From NCBI RefSeq assembly GCF_000708205.1, contig NW_014575559.1, forward strand, positions 336,575 to 400,574: DNA of 64,000 bases, written 5' to 3'. Position numbers and translations under genes: made by a program. This DNA comes from Mixia osmundae IAM 14324. Lineage: Eukaryota > Basidiomycota > Mixiomycetes > Mixiales > Mixiaceae. Positions 10,911 through 21,905 of this stretch are shown piece by piece; within the stretch, counting starts at the first letter, position 1, and each line of letters opens with the position of its first letter. Below the pieces are notes generated by a model that searched no databases, was not told where the DNA came from, and saw only the letters and a list, made by a program, of their open reading frames with translations.

Positions 10911-13772
10911 ATGATTGACCATCTGCTGGGACGACCCTCGACGAACTGGCGCCGGACACAAGTCTTTGTCGTCATCGGCTTCTGGTCATGGTATCTGAAG
11001 ACGCGAGATGGGAGGGGTCCGCCCCTGCCGCTCGTGCGCAGATTAAACGCATTGCTAGGTCAGCACGGTCTGATGCTGCTGCTGCTTACGAGCTGATACT
11101 TGAGACTCAGATCGATTCACGCCATGGCAGATCATCATCGGCATCCTCACTTTCGTCTATTCCTTCAGGCATTTCGATGACTTGCTCGGCCTGTCAGGTC
11201 AGTTCGCGCCTGTAAATGCGCCCCTTTTGCTGACACCACAGACAAAGCGCCTGAGCCACTCGCTAAGCTGGTAAGCTTGGTCTTTGCGTACCCATGATTG
11301 TGCTGACAATGTGATAGTATTCGCGCAAGGCATGCAGCCATGTCTACGTCGCAGTCCTTCACTGACTTGCAATGCAGTTCTACCGAGCAACGTGGATAGC
11401 TACCGCGTTCGATGCAGGCTTCGCAACAGCCATGACAATCAAGCCCAAGTGGTTGCGAGACTTTGCTTCCATCCTATTCAGTGGCTATTATGTCCTCTTT
11501 GCAAACGAGGCAGACGAAAAGGTTTCCTGACTCACGTACTATAGGATCATCGCTAAAACAGGACTGGCAGTTGAGAAAATACAGAGCAGTCGCAACGATA
11601 GAAATGCTCAGATGTACTTGGGAAAAGGCAAGCTTTGCTTTGACGGTCGGATCATATCTGACGCTGACGCATGGGACAGACTAGCAATCCTTACATTCGC
11701 TTCTTCACTGCCGGAGACCGGCCTCGTATCACAGTTTCTAAGCGTTTCACACTGGACCGTCCAGCAGGATCGCGCTATAAGCGTCCCATCTCAGTCTATC
11801 TCTACTACGCGCTCCCAGAAGCAGGTCTAGAGCATTGTCGAGACCTCATCCTTGACTTTCCAGGGGGTGGCTTCATCTGCATGACGCCCGAACACCACGA
11901 AGAGCGATTGCTACGGTGGGCAATCAGGACGGGCAAGCCGATCCTTGCTCTCGACTACTGCAAGGCGCCAGAATATCCTTATCCCTATGCAATCAACGAG
12001 GCGCTCGATCTGTACCGCTTGTTGCACGAGACGAAGGGCTCAGTCATTGGTTTCAAGACCAACGACATCAACATTGTGGTCACGGGCGATTCTGCGGGCG
12101 CAAATCTAGCCACCGTCATGGTCATCAAGCTACTTGAAGAAGAAAAGTCGAAGCGATTGCCCCTACCGCTCAGTCTGATCTATGCCTATCCTGCTCTCGA
12201 TTTCAACTACACCTCATGGATGCCTCCAATGAATTTGAAGGCGCTGCAGCATGACCTGTCGACAGCCAATCTGTCGGGTATCCTGCATCAAAAGGTGCAT
12301 CGCCCTTGTGATCGATATCCAGTTAATTTGACAGGTTTCACAGGATCATCTCAGCCATTGCAGCCCGCTGAGTGTAGTGGACGACGTACCCCGTCCACGC
12401 TCAAGATCAAAGGGTCGCAAGCGGCTCAGCTTGACACGCAGTATGACCAGACTAGGCCTCTTTTCCCCTGCCAACAAGTCAAAGGGTAGTGAGAAGGACG
12501 AGGATGCGGCATCAAATGCTGATGTTGAGCCGGAGGAAGACGAGCTGCCGCTGGAAGCGAGAGCAGAGACGGCAGAGGAGGAGACACCTCGTTCGCTCGA
12601 GCTGACCAGAAGCGACAGCAGCAGGCGCATTCTCGGCACGCGCCTAACAATGACCAGTCGGGTCGGATTTTTCAATGATCGTATAATTAGTCCAAGCATG
12701 ATGCGCGCCATGGCGCTATGCTATGTCGGTCCTCAGCACTGCCCAGACATGGCAACGGACTATTATCTCTCGCCCGTCGTCATGCCGGAGCATCTGCTGG
12801 CTCGATTGCCACCCATGAAGATCTGCGTTGGCGAACGTGACCCTTTGGTGGACGATTCACTTGTTATGGCAGGACGAATCCGTGAGGCAAAGCAAGCAAG
12901 ACGTTCACAAGCCCTGCTGCGCCAAAGATCCAAGCACGGCGAGTCATTGAGGATGAGCTCGCAAGCCCAAGCTTCGGATCCAATCATCGACCAGACCGAA
13001 GATGACTGGATTGAGCTCAGGTACGTTTCTCCGAGCATAGCAGGCAGCTAGCTCACACACAGTCGACAGAATAATCGAAGGCTACAGCCACGGCTTCCTA
13101 CAGATGTTGCAGCTCTTGCCAGAAGTCGCAGGAACGATCGATTTCATGGCTGACTGGATCTCAGAGACATTTAAGGCAGCGCATGCTGAGCGACGTCTAT
13201 CAACTGGACAGAAGCTCGCTTTCACACAATCGTCGCATACTAAGTCTGGTGCAAGCGACCCCCGTGCGAAGGGGCAATCGGGCGAGTCGGAGTCGTTCGA
13301 TGATCTGCTGAGCTTCACACCTAGGCGACGCGTCTCGAACAATGTCTCCCGATCAGGAACACCAACACAGGCGCACCCGAATGACTCTTCGCCGCTGCCT
13401 AGGCGCTCGACGGGTGCACGAGCTGCTGCATCTTCATCAGACGAGACCGTCGGTCCGCACACGCCCAACGATGACGAAGATGGACAGTCTGATATCGAAG
13501 CGCATCTGTCTGTCAATAAGACGCCCAAGAATAAGGCTGCCGTTGCAAGTCAACTAATCAAATCTGCGCACGAGCGCGCATTGCGGACAATTGCTGATGA
13601 CACAAATCTACAAGCATCTCAAACTTCGCTCAAAACGCTAAGCTCTACCCCGTCGCGCACCAGCAGCCCGGCGCCGCCTTTTGTAGACGCGTCGTCTTTG
13701 CTGCGCAAGAGAAGGGACGAGATCATCGAAGGCATGCAAGGAGCGCCTGCCGATTCTATCACGAGCCCTTAA
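10911..13772 (+). CDS. HSL-type alpha/beta hydrolase (lipase/esterase)
   Basis: Large membrane-associated hydrolase of about 825 residues, related to hormone-sensitive lipase. A hydrophobic N-terminus (IIIGILTFVYSF and FASILFSGYYVLFA) precedes the catalytic domain. The oxyanion motif is DFPGGGF (~residue 220), the nucleophile elbow is GDSAG (Ser ~299), the acid is in GERDPLVDDS and the base in GYSHGFLQM. A charged Ser/Arg-rich insertion sits between the nucleophile and the acid, and a long disordered Ser/Thr-rich tail follows. Proposed exons are 10911-11058, 11111-11197, 11242-11270, 11378-11521, 11571-11645, 11680-12294, 12344-13020 and 13070-13772. The 5' exons are less certain than the catalytic part; one intron would be only 34 nt. 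The likely role is neutral-lipid or sterol-ester turnover. Confidence 0.85.
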
Positions 13773-13892
13773 CGAGCCGATATGTCGTACAAAAGTTGCA
13801 TCCGTGTAGATAGCACATAAGTGTGCGCTTCAAGTGCGTATATCTATGTTTGAAGCGCAGACTGGCATGACTCAGGCCGTCCGGAGCCGGTT

Positions 13893-16137
13893 TCAGTTGG
13901 CCGAGGAAGACACATTGCCTGTTCCCAATGCTGCCTTGGCTTCCAGGGTCTTCTGCACCCAAGCAACCATGTTGACGTCTCTCCCTTCATCTGCCAGCAG
14001 GAAGGGGTGTTGCTGCAAGCTTTCCATCAGCCAAGTCAGACAAGTGACGGTCAGACTTACGAGTAGCTCAGCATAGGTCGGCCGCCGTTGCGGAACCTTC
14101 TCAAGTGTGGCTGCGACAAAGTCGTCCGCTGCTGCGGAGTAGCCGACCGGTAGCGCAGGAGGGTCGCCGTGCACGATTGCTTGCAGCTGCGCAAAAACAT
14201 TGGTGTACGTTTCCGGCGGGTATGGATAATGCCCCAGAGTGAATTCGATGATGGACAGTCCGAGGGACCAGACATCGGATGCCACCGTGTATGTTGCTAC
14301 ATTTCCTTGCGATTCTCCTTTGATTCGTTCAGGCTGCATCCAGAATCAGCTCTCGCACAATGGCAAGCGGACAAACATACTGCCATGTAGCTCTGACAGC
14401 CGATGTTGGTCTTTGCCAGACTTCGTTCTAATTGGCCAGAGACGCCGAAATCGCATAGCTTGACCATGCCTTGCGTGTTGACGAGCACATTGGTCGGCTT
14501 GACGTCTGATAATGATGTCAGCCCTATTATAATCCCGTCACGAGTCGCTCACCCCTATGCATCGTTTGTAGCTCGTCTTTGAGAAATCGTAATCCTTTGA
14601 CCATGGACGATGTCACACGAGCGAGGACTGGTTCTGGCACATCCAATCCTCCGAGCTTGTCGAGCGATCCAGCGTCCATGTACTCCATACTGTTCGGGCA
14701 TTAGCAGGCGATTTCGTAAGGTGCGCGCAGACGCACCAGTAGTAGACGCAGCTCTCGATGAAGAAGGCGCCATAGAAGTCAACAATCTCCGGTGCTGTTG
14801 CGCGATGCAGAATATCTAGCTCAGTGATGATAGCTTTCAACTTGGAGTCGTCTAGTTCAAGTCGAATCTCTTTCATTGCCATCGTGACTTTTGTTGCCTT
14901 GTGAAAGACCTTCTGAACCGTGCCGTAATTCCCTTTGCCCAGCTCCTCTTCTAATGTAAGATCCTGCATATTGATTGCAAAGGACGCGCCGGACGTGAAG
15001 TCGACACCCTTTTCGTGCAAAACAGCCTTGTTGGCAAAGTTGAGTCTGCCGGAGGGATCGACAATCTTGCTAAAGTTGCTGAACGGTGTGCCTTGTGCTG
15101 AGCTTGGCCCGTCTGGATTGAGGCGCATGCCGCTCAAGCCGCCCGGTGGAGGACCTTTCCGACGACCGCCAAGCCCGCCAACGGGTGAAGCACCTCCCGG
15201 TCGCTGACCAGGTACGGCCAATCGCGCAGTAGCGACGCTCGGCGTGCCAAAAGAGCCTTGCCGACCTGGCACAGATGGCCCAGCATTTGGACTCTCCAGT
15301 CCGCCGAGCGTCAGCCCTCCGACCGGCCGACGGCGAGCAAGTGCACCGCCAGGTGACGTGGCCGCGAGAGCATTACTCGCGCCCATGCCTGCCGTGGAAC
15401 TTCGTGCGGCGCCGGCATGCGTAGCGATACTGCTTCTCGCATCTGCGATCGCAGACGAACTCGTCTGATTTAAGCGTCGCGTGCCATCCGAACCGGATGA
15501 ACCATCGGCGCTCGACGTGAGCGACGAGGATGCAGATCCTGACCCTTGTGACAGATTCTGCGCACTTGAGCTGCGTTGAGCCAGCTGCCAGTGCGAGTCA
15601 GCTCAGCTTGTCGCGAGCACGTCGAAAACATACCGCTGCCATCTTGGCTTGCAACGAAGGGGGTATCCTATGCTGACCGACCATGCTAGGCGTAGCGCGG
15701 CCGACTGGAGGTCGCCCGGTCGTTGGCGTGGTTGATTGGCTCGAAGTTGGGGGAGGAGGCGCACTTCTAACTGGCGTCGAGATGAAGTCTCTTGCACGAA
15801 TGGGCGAAGAGGCGGCAATAGGTGTGTTATTACTGAGTGAGCCTATCGACTTGGCCGGTGGTATACTTTGCGCTTCGGCAGCACCGTTTTGGCTTGGCTC
15901 GGAGTCGGCTGGCGTGACCGCTATAGGTGGCGTGACAGCAGTAGAGCCGGTGGGAGTCGCATCGGACGAGGACAGAGCCGATTGGCTTGACTGTTGTGTG
16001 CCTACTTGCTCGTCAAGATTGATAGGACGAGCCGGCTGTTGTGGCAGAGAGCCAATCTTGAGCCGACCAAAGTCTTTTTCCATGGCAGAATTGAGGGCAG
16101 CAATGCCAGGAGGCACGCTGGACTCATGCTCGGTCAT
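13893..16137 (-). CDS. PBS2: PBS2-type MAP kinase kinase (HOG pathway)
   Basis: Dual-specificity kinase of about 668 residues that should activate a Hog1/p38-type MAPK in osmotic and general stress. The N-terminal ~375 residues are low-complexity (Gly, Pro, Ser). The kinase domain then shows [15 protein letters not shown] with the ATP-binding Lys, [19 protein letters not shown] and the activation loop [19 protein letters not shown], which is the Pbs2 signature with phosphorylatable Ser and Thr. Exons are 16137-15634, 15584-14737, 14689-14553, 14505-14381, 14333-14061 and 14012-13893. All five introns are 47-49 nt with GT donors. I chose the ATG at 16137 because the open frame upstream has no other ATG. 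Confidence 0.93.
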
Positions 16138-16617
16138 GCTGGACAATGACCTTAGCTAGAAGGGAAGTGTTTGCGAAACGAGGTCGGTCTTGCTGAGGCC
16201 AGCGAAAGAGGTGCGTGAACGCGGCGTGATCGTCTGTGCGTGCGCGCGTGGATTATGCGCAACTGCTGATGCAGCAGATCGCAGTCGTCCGAGTCGTGAC
16301 TACTGTCAGCGATAAAGCTGGACCTCGCTTGCCAAATGGCGCGGATGTGTGACACTGAGCCGGCGCAGCCTGTTGCCCATGAAGTGACTCGCCACCCTAT
16401 CACTAGCTACGGATCAGTGCTGCTACCTCTGAGCCTTGAGCGGACCGTTCGAACGCTGTCAGCTTCCTCGTTCGTGTGCTGGCCTCTGTGCCTTGCTCGG
16501 CCGAATGGTGACTTTTACTGCAGGCTTGCCAATAAGGTTTTGCTGACCGCGTGTGCTCCATCGCGGTGTTGAGCTCCGGTGGTTCGATTCGACGCTGCGA
16601 TCTCGCTTAGCGCTTCC
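16138..16617. other. Divergent intergenic region between PBS2 and the methyltransferase
   Basis: About 480 bp shared by two divergent genes, so it should carry both promoters. I see no additional gene. A GGTTCGATTC string at 16580 resembles a tRNA T-loop but has no matching D-arm or acceptor stem. Confidence 0.5.
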
Positions 16618-17501
16618 ATGGGTATCCAGTTTGAGCGACGGCTACCAGTAGCGCCTCGCCCATCCACCTTTGTTGATCATGTCCCCTTTGGTCGCAAGCT
16701 TACAGAAATCGCCGGCACGCTGATCATGCTCTGTCAATCGGTTTTGATCGCTCTGCCAGCCGTCCTCATTGCCGTCATGAAGCGACCGAGCCTGCTCTTG
16801 GATAGACAGCAGCGCAGGCGTATCGCTTTTGGCTCCATCTGGCGCTATTTCGGTCCCAGCATCGATGACTTATACAGGCCATACAAGACCGAATTGCTCG
16901 CCATGGCAGAAGGTGTCGTCATCGATATTGGCTCGGGCACGGGCCAGAATCTCAAGTATCTCTCGCACGACAAGATCACTCGACTAGTCCTGATCGAGTT
17001 CAACTCAACAATGTACCCTGCGCTGACAAGGAGCGCAATTGACGCTGGATTCGAAGGCAAATTTGAGATACTCGGCTTTGGCGCAGAAGACGCGCACAGG
17101 ATCAAGAAGACGACAGGTCTCACGCCGGGCTCGGTGGACACTGTGATCTCCGTTCTAGCGCTGTGCGGGATACCTCAGAGTCAAGAAGTCATTGACAGTC
17201 TGTATGAATACCTCAAACCTGGCGGACAATTCTTATTTTTCGAGCATTGCGCTTCACCACACGAGCCGACGCTTTTCTGGCAGCGTCTCATCAATCCTAT
17301 ATGGACACTCGTCATGGACGGATGCGAGCTAGATCGGCCGACAGGAGATGTAAGCCTTCTGCGACGTCTTCGTCGCGTATGCTGAGGAAGTCGCTACAGA
17401 TGATCATCAATCATGAATGGACAGAAGCACAAGTTTGGCGACTACCGATAGAGTCACGCTTCTCACTCAGTCCAAAGGAAGTCGGATTTGCGCGCAAATG
17501 A
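16618..17501 (+). CDS. METTL7-like SAM-dependent methyltransferase
   Basis: Predicted class I methyltransferase of about 277 residues. A hydrophobic segment near residues 30-55 (TLIMLCQSVLIALPAVLIAV) suggests a membrane anchor. SAM-binding motif I is VVIDIGSGTGQNLKYL, followed by motif II around LVLIEFN and motif III/IV with SVDTVISVLALCGI. LKPGGQFLFFEH is the post-motif strand. This arrangement resembles the METTL7/TMT1 family of membrane-associated thiol or small-molecule methyltransferases. One intron at 17350-17399 (GTAAGC...CTACAG) leads to a second exon encoding a short C-terminus (NHEWTEAQVW). The ATG at 16618 is the first in frame. The true substrate is unknown. Confidence 0.82.
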
Positions 17502-18082
17502 AAGGTATCAGTCGCATGGTTGTACGTACAAGTAGTGCATTCTGCAAGACACGCTGGAATCCTTGCTTCTGCTTCTCAAAGTCGACAGAGTCGTCCCCGC
17601 TGCCATCGGTAATTCATCTGAATGACAGCCCGGCTGTCATAGAGAAGCAAGACTGTACATCTGCATGGCAAGAAGTACAAGAGCAGAGAGCAAAAAGCAA
17701 AGAGCAGAGAGCAAGATCGTCGCCGGTCTAGTCGCCCAGTTCGACAGCTGCACTGACCTTTTGCTTATACAAGCTATTTAGATTGCATGCCATTGCTGGC
17801 TATGCCCGACAGGAACTTAGAGTTGCGCAACATGACGGTCATTCGCAGAGTGTCGCCAATAAGGGGACCCAAGCCAGAGCGACGAGCCTACATGCATGAA
17901 CGTGACCAGCAAGTCCAGCCATCGGGTCGAGTCGTAGCGAGGTAGCATCCGCCTTGCTGACAGTCAGTTTTGATCGCTTGACGTCGCCAGACAGGTCTTC
18001 ACGCCAACTTCGGCGCGCAGTGGGTGTAACAATCCCGCGGCGGCCTTTATCGAGAACTAGAGGTCAAACGCGTCAAAAGTAA
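17502..18082. other. Intergenic stretch with a repeat fragment
   Basis: No intact gene. Plus-strand 17652-17720 carries a fragment related, in inverted orientation, to minus-strand 18290-18235: both read GTACATCT(A/G)CAT, then GCAAG(A/G)AGTACAAGAGCA. Its reading frame gives VHLHGKKYKSREQ versus VHLHCKEYKSKEQ in the other copy. The rest shows nothing recognisable. Confidence 0.5.
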
Positions 18083-18544
18083 TCACCGGCCTGCTAGCGC
18101 AGACTCGCTGTCGAGCCAGGCTTCGCAGTGATCTTGCACCATGTCGATTGGGATGCGGCGGAACATCACGTAATCTAGACCAAGGTCAGTGCAGTGCAAG
18201 ATCATTGCGAAGCCTAGCTCGACAGCAAGTCTGCGCTGCTCTTTGCTCTTGTACTCCTTGCAATGTAGATGTACAATATCTCTTCGCTTTGCTGCCTTTG
18301 TCGAACGAGCCGCGTATCGCCAGATAGGTCGGCCATCGTCGCCCTTTGCGAGACGCGTTCATCCGTACAGCTCGCTCAGGTCTGTCTGATGGCGTGCATT
18401 GCCGTACTAGACCGATCATCTCGTCCTTGCCGATGCAGGCTTGCTCACAAAGATTGAGCTCGCCACCGCGCGCGCAAGCTCAAGCTTGAGCGCTGTAGGC
18501 ACGTAGCCGCCAGTGAGGATCTCATAGGCGCTCGCGCCACAAGC
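18083..18544 (-). pseudogene. Orphan coding-like frame downstream of SRE1, interrupted by TGA
   Basis: On the minus strand, 18358-18083 is 91 sense codons followed by TGA, with no early ATG. It reads as a folded-looking protein (RRDIVHLHCKEYKSKEQRR, LAVELGFAMILHCTDLGLDY, MFRRIPIDMVQDHCEAWLDS). It is preceded in the same frame by TDLSELYG and a TGA at 18361-18359. A coding-like exon (ACGASAYEILTGGYVPTALK) lies at 18544-18449 before a GTGAGC donor. Either SRE1 continues by splicing through these exons and stops at 18359, or this is a decayed or read-through gene. I do not recognise a family. Confidence 0.4.
18096..18237. repeat. 43-bp near-perfect inverted repeat with a 56-nt loop
   Basis: The arm at 18096-18138 and the arm at 18195-18237 are reverse complements at 40 of 43 positions by my reading. 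The transcript could form a long hairpin. Both arms lie inside the orphan minus-strand frame, where one encodes part of RRLAVELGFAMIL and the other part of VQDHCEAWLDSESA. Confidence 0.75.
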
Positions 18545-18590
18545 CTGCTACCATACTAACCGAGGGACGGAGGAGAAGAAGCTTGTAAAA

Positions 18591-21500
18591 TCATGTGACA
18601 ACAATCTCGCCCAACGCAGCTCGCCGGCCAAGCATGTACAGGTCTTCTAGGCAGGTATCTACCGCTTGAGTGAAGTCATCACTCGTCTTTGACGAAAGAG
18701 CAAAGTCGCTAGCATCTTCTGATCCGCTCTCGCTGCTACTATCGACTTCGATGTCCTCGACAGAGTCTGCAGACGGTATAAAAGGTGCATGGGCGCATAG
18801 CGCGCGCAATGCGACTGTATGATCGTGCACGGCAGATGAAAGAGACGAGTCGAATTGGTCTGCTCGTTTCTGAAGTCTGCGGAGATGAAGCCAGCTCAAT
18901 GTGACGAAAGCGATATTGTCGACCGCGTTGACGGGTGAGCCGATTGACTCTATGTCGTCAGCACCCTCTGCCAGCTGTAGGAAAGCAGCGATTGAAGCTA
19001 CACTTTCGCCAGTGTCGAGGCTCGCTATGAAGCTGGCAAGGTCGTCGCTCAACTGAGGCTGCTGCAGACATACCCAAACACCCTTGGTGAGCAATGCCAG
19101 ATGATGCATGGCCGACCCATGCCTGGTCGATTCGGCAGCAACATCTATCCAGTCGACCAAGTCCGAACCATTATCCAGCTCAATCCGAAGTGTGTCGGCT
19201 CTGGCTACAGCAGCAAACATGTGCATCCAGGCGTCGATGAGAATTGCCTCGCATCGCAGATCGGCAAGAGCTGCAAGAGGATTGACGAGAGGATCGGAAG
19301 ACGTGCGAAGCTCGTCGAGACTCGCATGTGCATCAACTAAGCTGCTTTCGAGGACCATCGACAGCCACGGCACTGGCAGTTCGACTTTTTTCAAACTCGA
19401 TATGGCTTCGGTCCAGTGAGATTGCGCTTGGGCGGTCTGTAATAACGGTGACGTGAGAGCGAGCAAAGCTAGCGTGGCTTGCACGCGAGGCTCCTGCAGT
19501 TCTTCGTGATCTCGGGCACATTCTTGCCAAGCAGCACTTCGAGACGCATTGAGAAGCTGCAGATACGCCTGAAACCGCCAGACTTTGCGCTGGCCTGTGC
19601 CAGCAGACATCACTTCGATCTCCGCAAGCCGCAAAGTGGCCATGCACGCCTCTATCGCTACATGGCGAGGCGCGTTGAGGGAGTGCGTGCGCGTTATCAC
19701 CCGCCAAGCTTGGCGTACGATCGACATGAGTGCACTCGGCAAGTTCTTAGGTGCGTCAGCAACAATACGTAACGCACCGACGACAGTTTTCACATCGCCC
19801 GTTCGTGCGGTGTGTAGGCGCTGCAGAGCTAGCCGGTATCTGATCGTCGAATCTGCGGACAGTCTACGCCCTAGTCGTAGCACGAGTCGAAGCGCCAGTA
19901 AAACGATAACGAGCAAGCTGACGCAAATGACACCAGAGAGAATCGCAGGCTGGGCAAGTATAGCGGACTGCAGCGGCGATAGAGTATCGTCTGTAACGGG
20001 CACAGAGCGTCGGCGCAGGCCAGACGACCAAGCGCGTTCGCTGTTCGGAGCTGCATTGGCTGTGTACGCGACATCGTAGCCGAAGCCGCCCAGGAAGGAA
20101 ACGCCGCCCAAGACGGCAAACATAGCTGCTGAGCCGGGTCGCGTGGTCGGCGAGAGATCGTCAAATGTTGCTGAATCGGCGGCATGGGCATAGCCATCAG
20201 AGTAGCCACCCATGCCACTATCACGCAGGATTGACGCGTAGTCTTGTAAATCCGCTATCTCGCTAAGGTAGTCCATGGATACGGGAGCAACCATAACGTC
20301 CTCGACATTCTCGTCCATGGTCGTCGGCCTAGGCTGGGTGGCCTCAGCTTGAGGAGGCGTCACGCTAGAGCCCTTTGACTTGGGCGTAGCCTTGGCGCGC
20401 TGAGAGCGAGATAACTTCGCTTTCGACTTGCCGGCATTGGCAACCTGAGACGCAGCCGGCCGCGCTTGTTCGCGCACTGTCTTGATCTGATCATCAAAGC
20501 TAGCCAGTACATCGCCACCGCCTTCGACGCAGTCGACGACGAACTGCCGTAAAAGGAACAGCTCCTCCTCGAGCTCTTCCCTGCGTCCTTTGAGGAAGCG
20601 GATGTAGTCAATCGATTTGCTCAGCACGACTTTCTTGCCCAGCTTTGTTGCTGCCTCGACGCCATCCACGACCCCTTGTGTGACTGGTGCAGGGTGTGGC
20701 AGCATGAATTGCGAGTTCCGCTTGCCTTTCGCCTTGGTCTCTGACGATGGCTCGGCGCGAAGGTGCGCAGTCGCAGGCACGAGATCACGCAGAAGCGCGA
20801 TGGATGTATTGATGCCATCACGATATCGTCGCTCAACAGCATCTGTATAGCCAAATCAGCAGGCTATACAGAAATGGCGTCAGAACTGACTGTGACCACC
20901 AAGATCCTTGTCTGCGCTATTCTCGTCGCCGCTATTGTCTTCCTCGTCACCATTCGACGAGGCTGCAAGCTTGCGCTTGCTGCCTTGCGAAGTGCTAGCT
21001 TTGAGATTTACGAGATCGAATTGACTTGGCAACGAAGCTCTCGATTGGTCATATTGGACCAGACCAGCATAACTGAGCGTCTTCAGATTGACGGCTGTGG
21101 TCTGATGCGGCCGTGAAATTGCGAGAGCGACTTTGGAGGGATCCATGGACAGCGTCGCGACTGTCTTCTGCCGCTTCGCTGCTGGCTCAGACGCAACGGG
21201 CTCGACTTCTTCCGCAGAACTCGGAGGAGAGCTGCCTTGGTGCGATGGACCGGATGACATTCCCAGACTGGAGTAGAGCAGAGACGAGTGTGATGCAGGC
21301 GGGGAAGGCGAGGACGATGAGGCACTAGCTGCAGACTGTGCCATCGAGACAGAGGCTGTGCTCGCAGGCATCAGTGGGAACGAATGCGATCCTGACGCGG
21401 TAGACATCGATGACGCCGGCGCAAAGTCGTACTGTGACAACCTGCTACTAACATCCATATGGCGCGTAGATGGAGCTGTAGCTGGAGACGCAAGCGAAGT

Positions 21501-21653
21501 GAATGCAGCCAGAGGGTCTAGATCGCCTTCGCTCGTATCAATGCCGAGCCTAGATGATGTTTCTTGTTGGTTAGCGGCGAACGATGCTCGCTTCACTGTC
21601 CGTGGCTGCGACAGAATGGCCACAAGATCGTCATGGTCGCCCCTGAGTGGCAT
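18591..21653 (-). CDS. SRE1: SREBP-type bHLH-zipper membrane transcription factor
   Basis: Sterol/oxygen-responsive transcription factor held in the ER until proteolysis, about 1004 residues. The N-terminal half is a Ser/Pro-rich activation region. The bHLH begins HNAVERRYRDGINTSIALL; the Tyr in ERRYR is the SREBP hallmark that permits sterol-element binding. A long loop separates helix 1 from helix 2 (LSKSIDYIRFLKGRREELEE), which runs into a leucine zipper. Two hydrophobic segments at ~493-511 and ~555-578 flank a short loop, matching SREBP hairpin topology; a regulatory C-terminal domain follows. Exons are 21653-20891 and 20842-18591 (48-nt intron). The C-terminus may instead continue through extra exons (18544-18449, 18385-18359), because GEIV joins smoothly to ACGASAYEIL after a GTCACA donor at 18599. 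Confidence 0.9.
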
Positions 21654-21905
21654 CTTAGGATGCTGCGCTTCAGTTGGCACTCGGTTTGCGGCTCGTGCGA
21701 CGTCCAAGTCAGGCCACTTTTTATATTGCAAATATTAACCGACGACGTGTGCAATGTACGTGTTACAAAGTGGCGCGCGTCACCGCCACGTCACCGCTGA
21801 ACGTCTGCATAAGTACCTTGTTCGTTCTGACAGAGATTGTAACACTGATAGCCCATCTGTTCGAAATGTCAGATTGAACTACATTGCTTCCATGGGAGCC
21901 CACTT

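Noticed and set aside
16561-16600. T-loop-like GGTTCGATTC string
   Set aside because: No D-arm, anticodon arm or pairing acceptor stem could be found around it.
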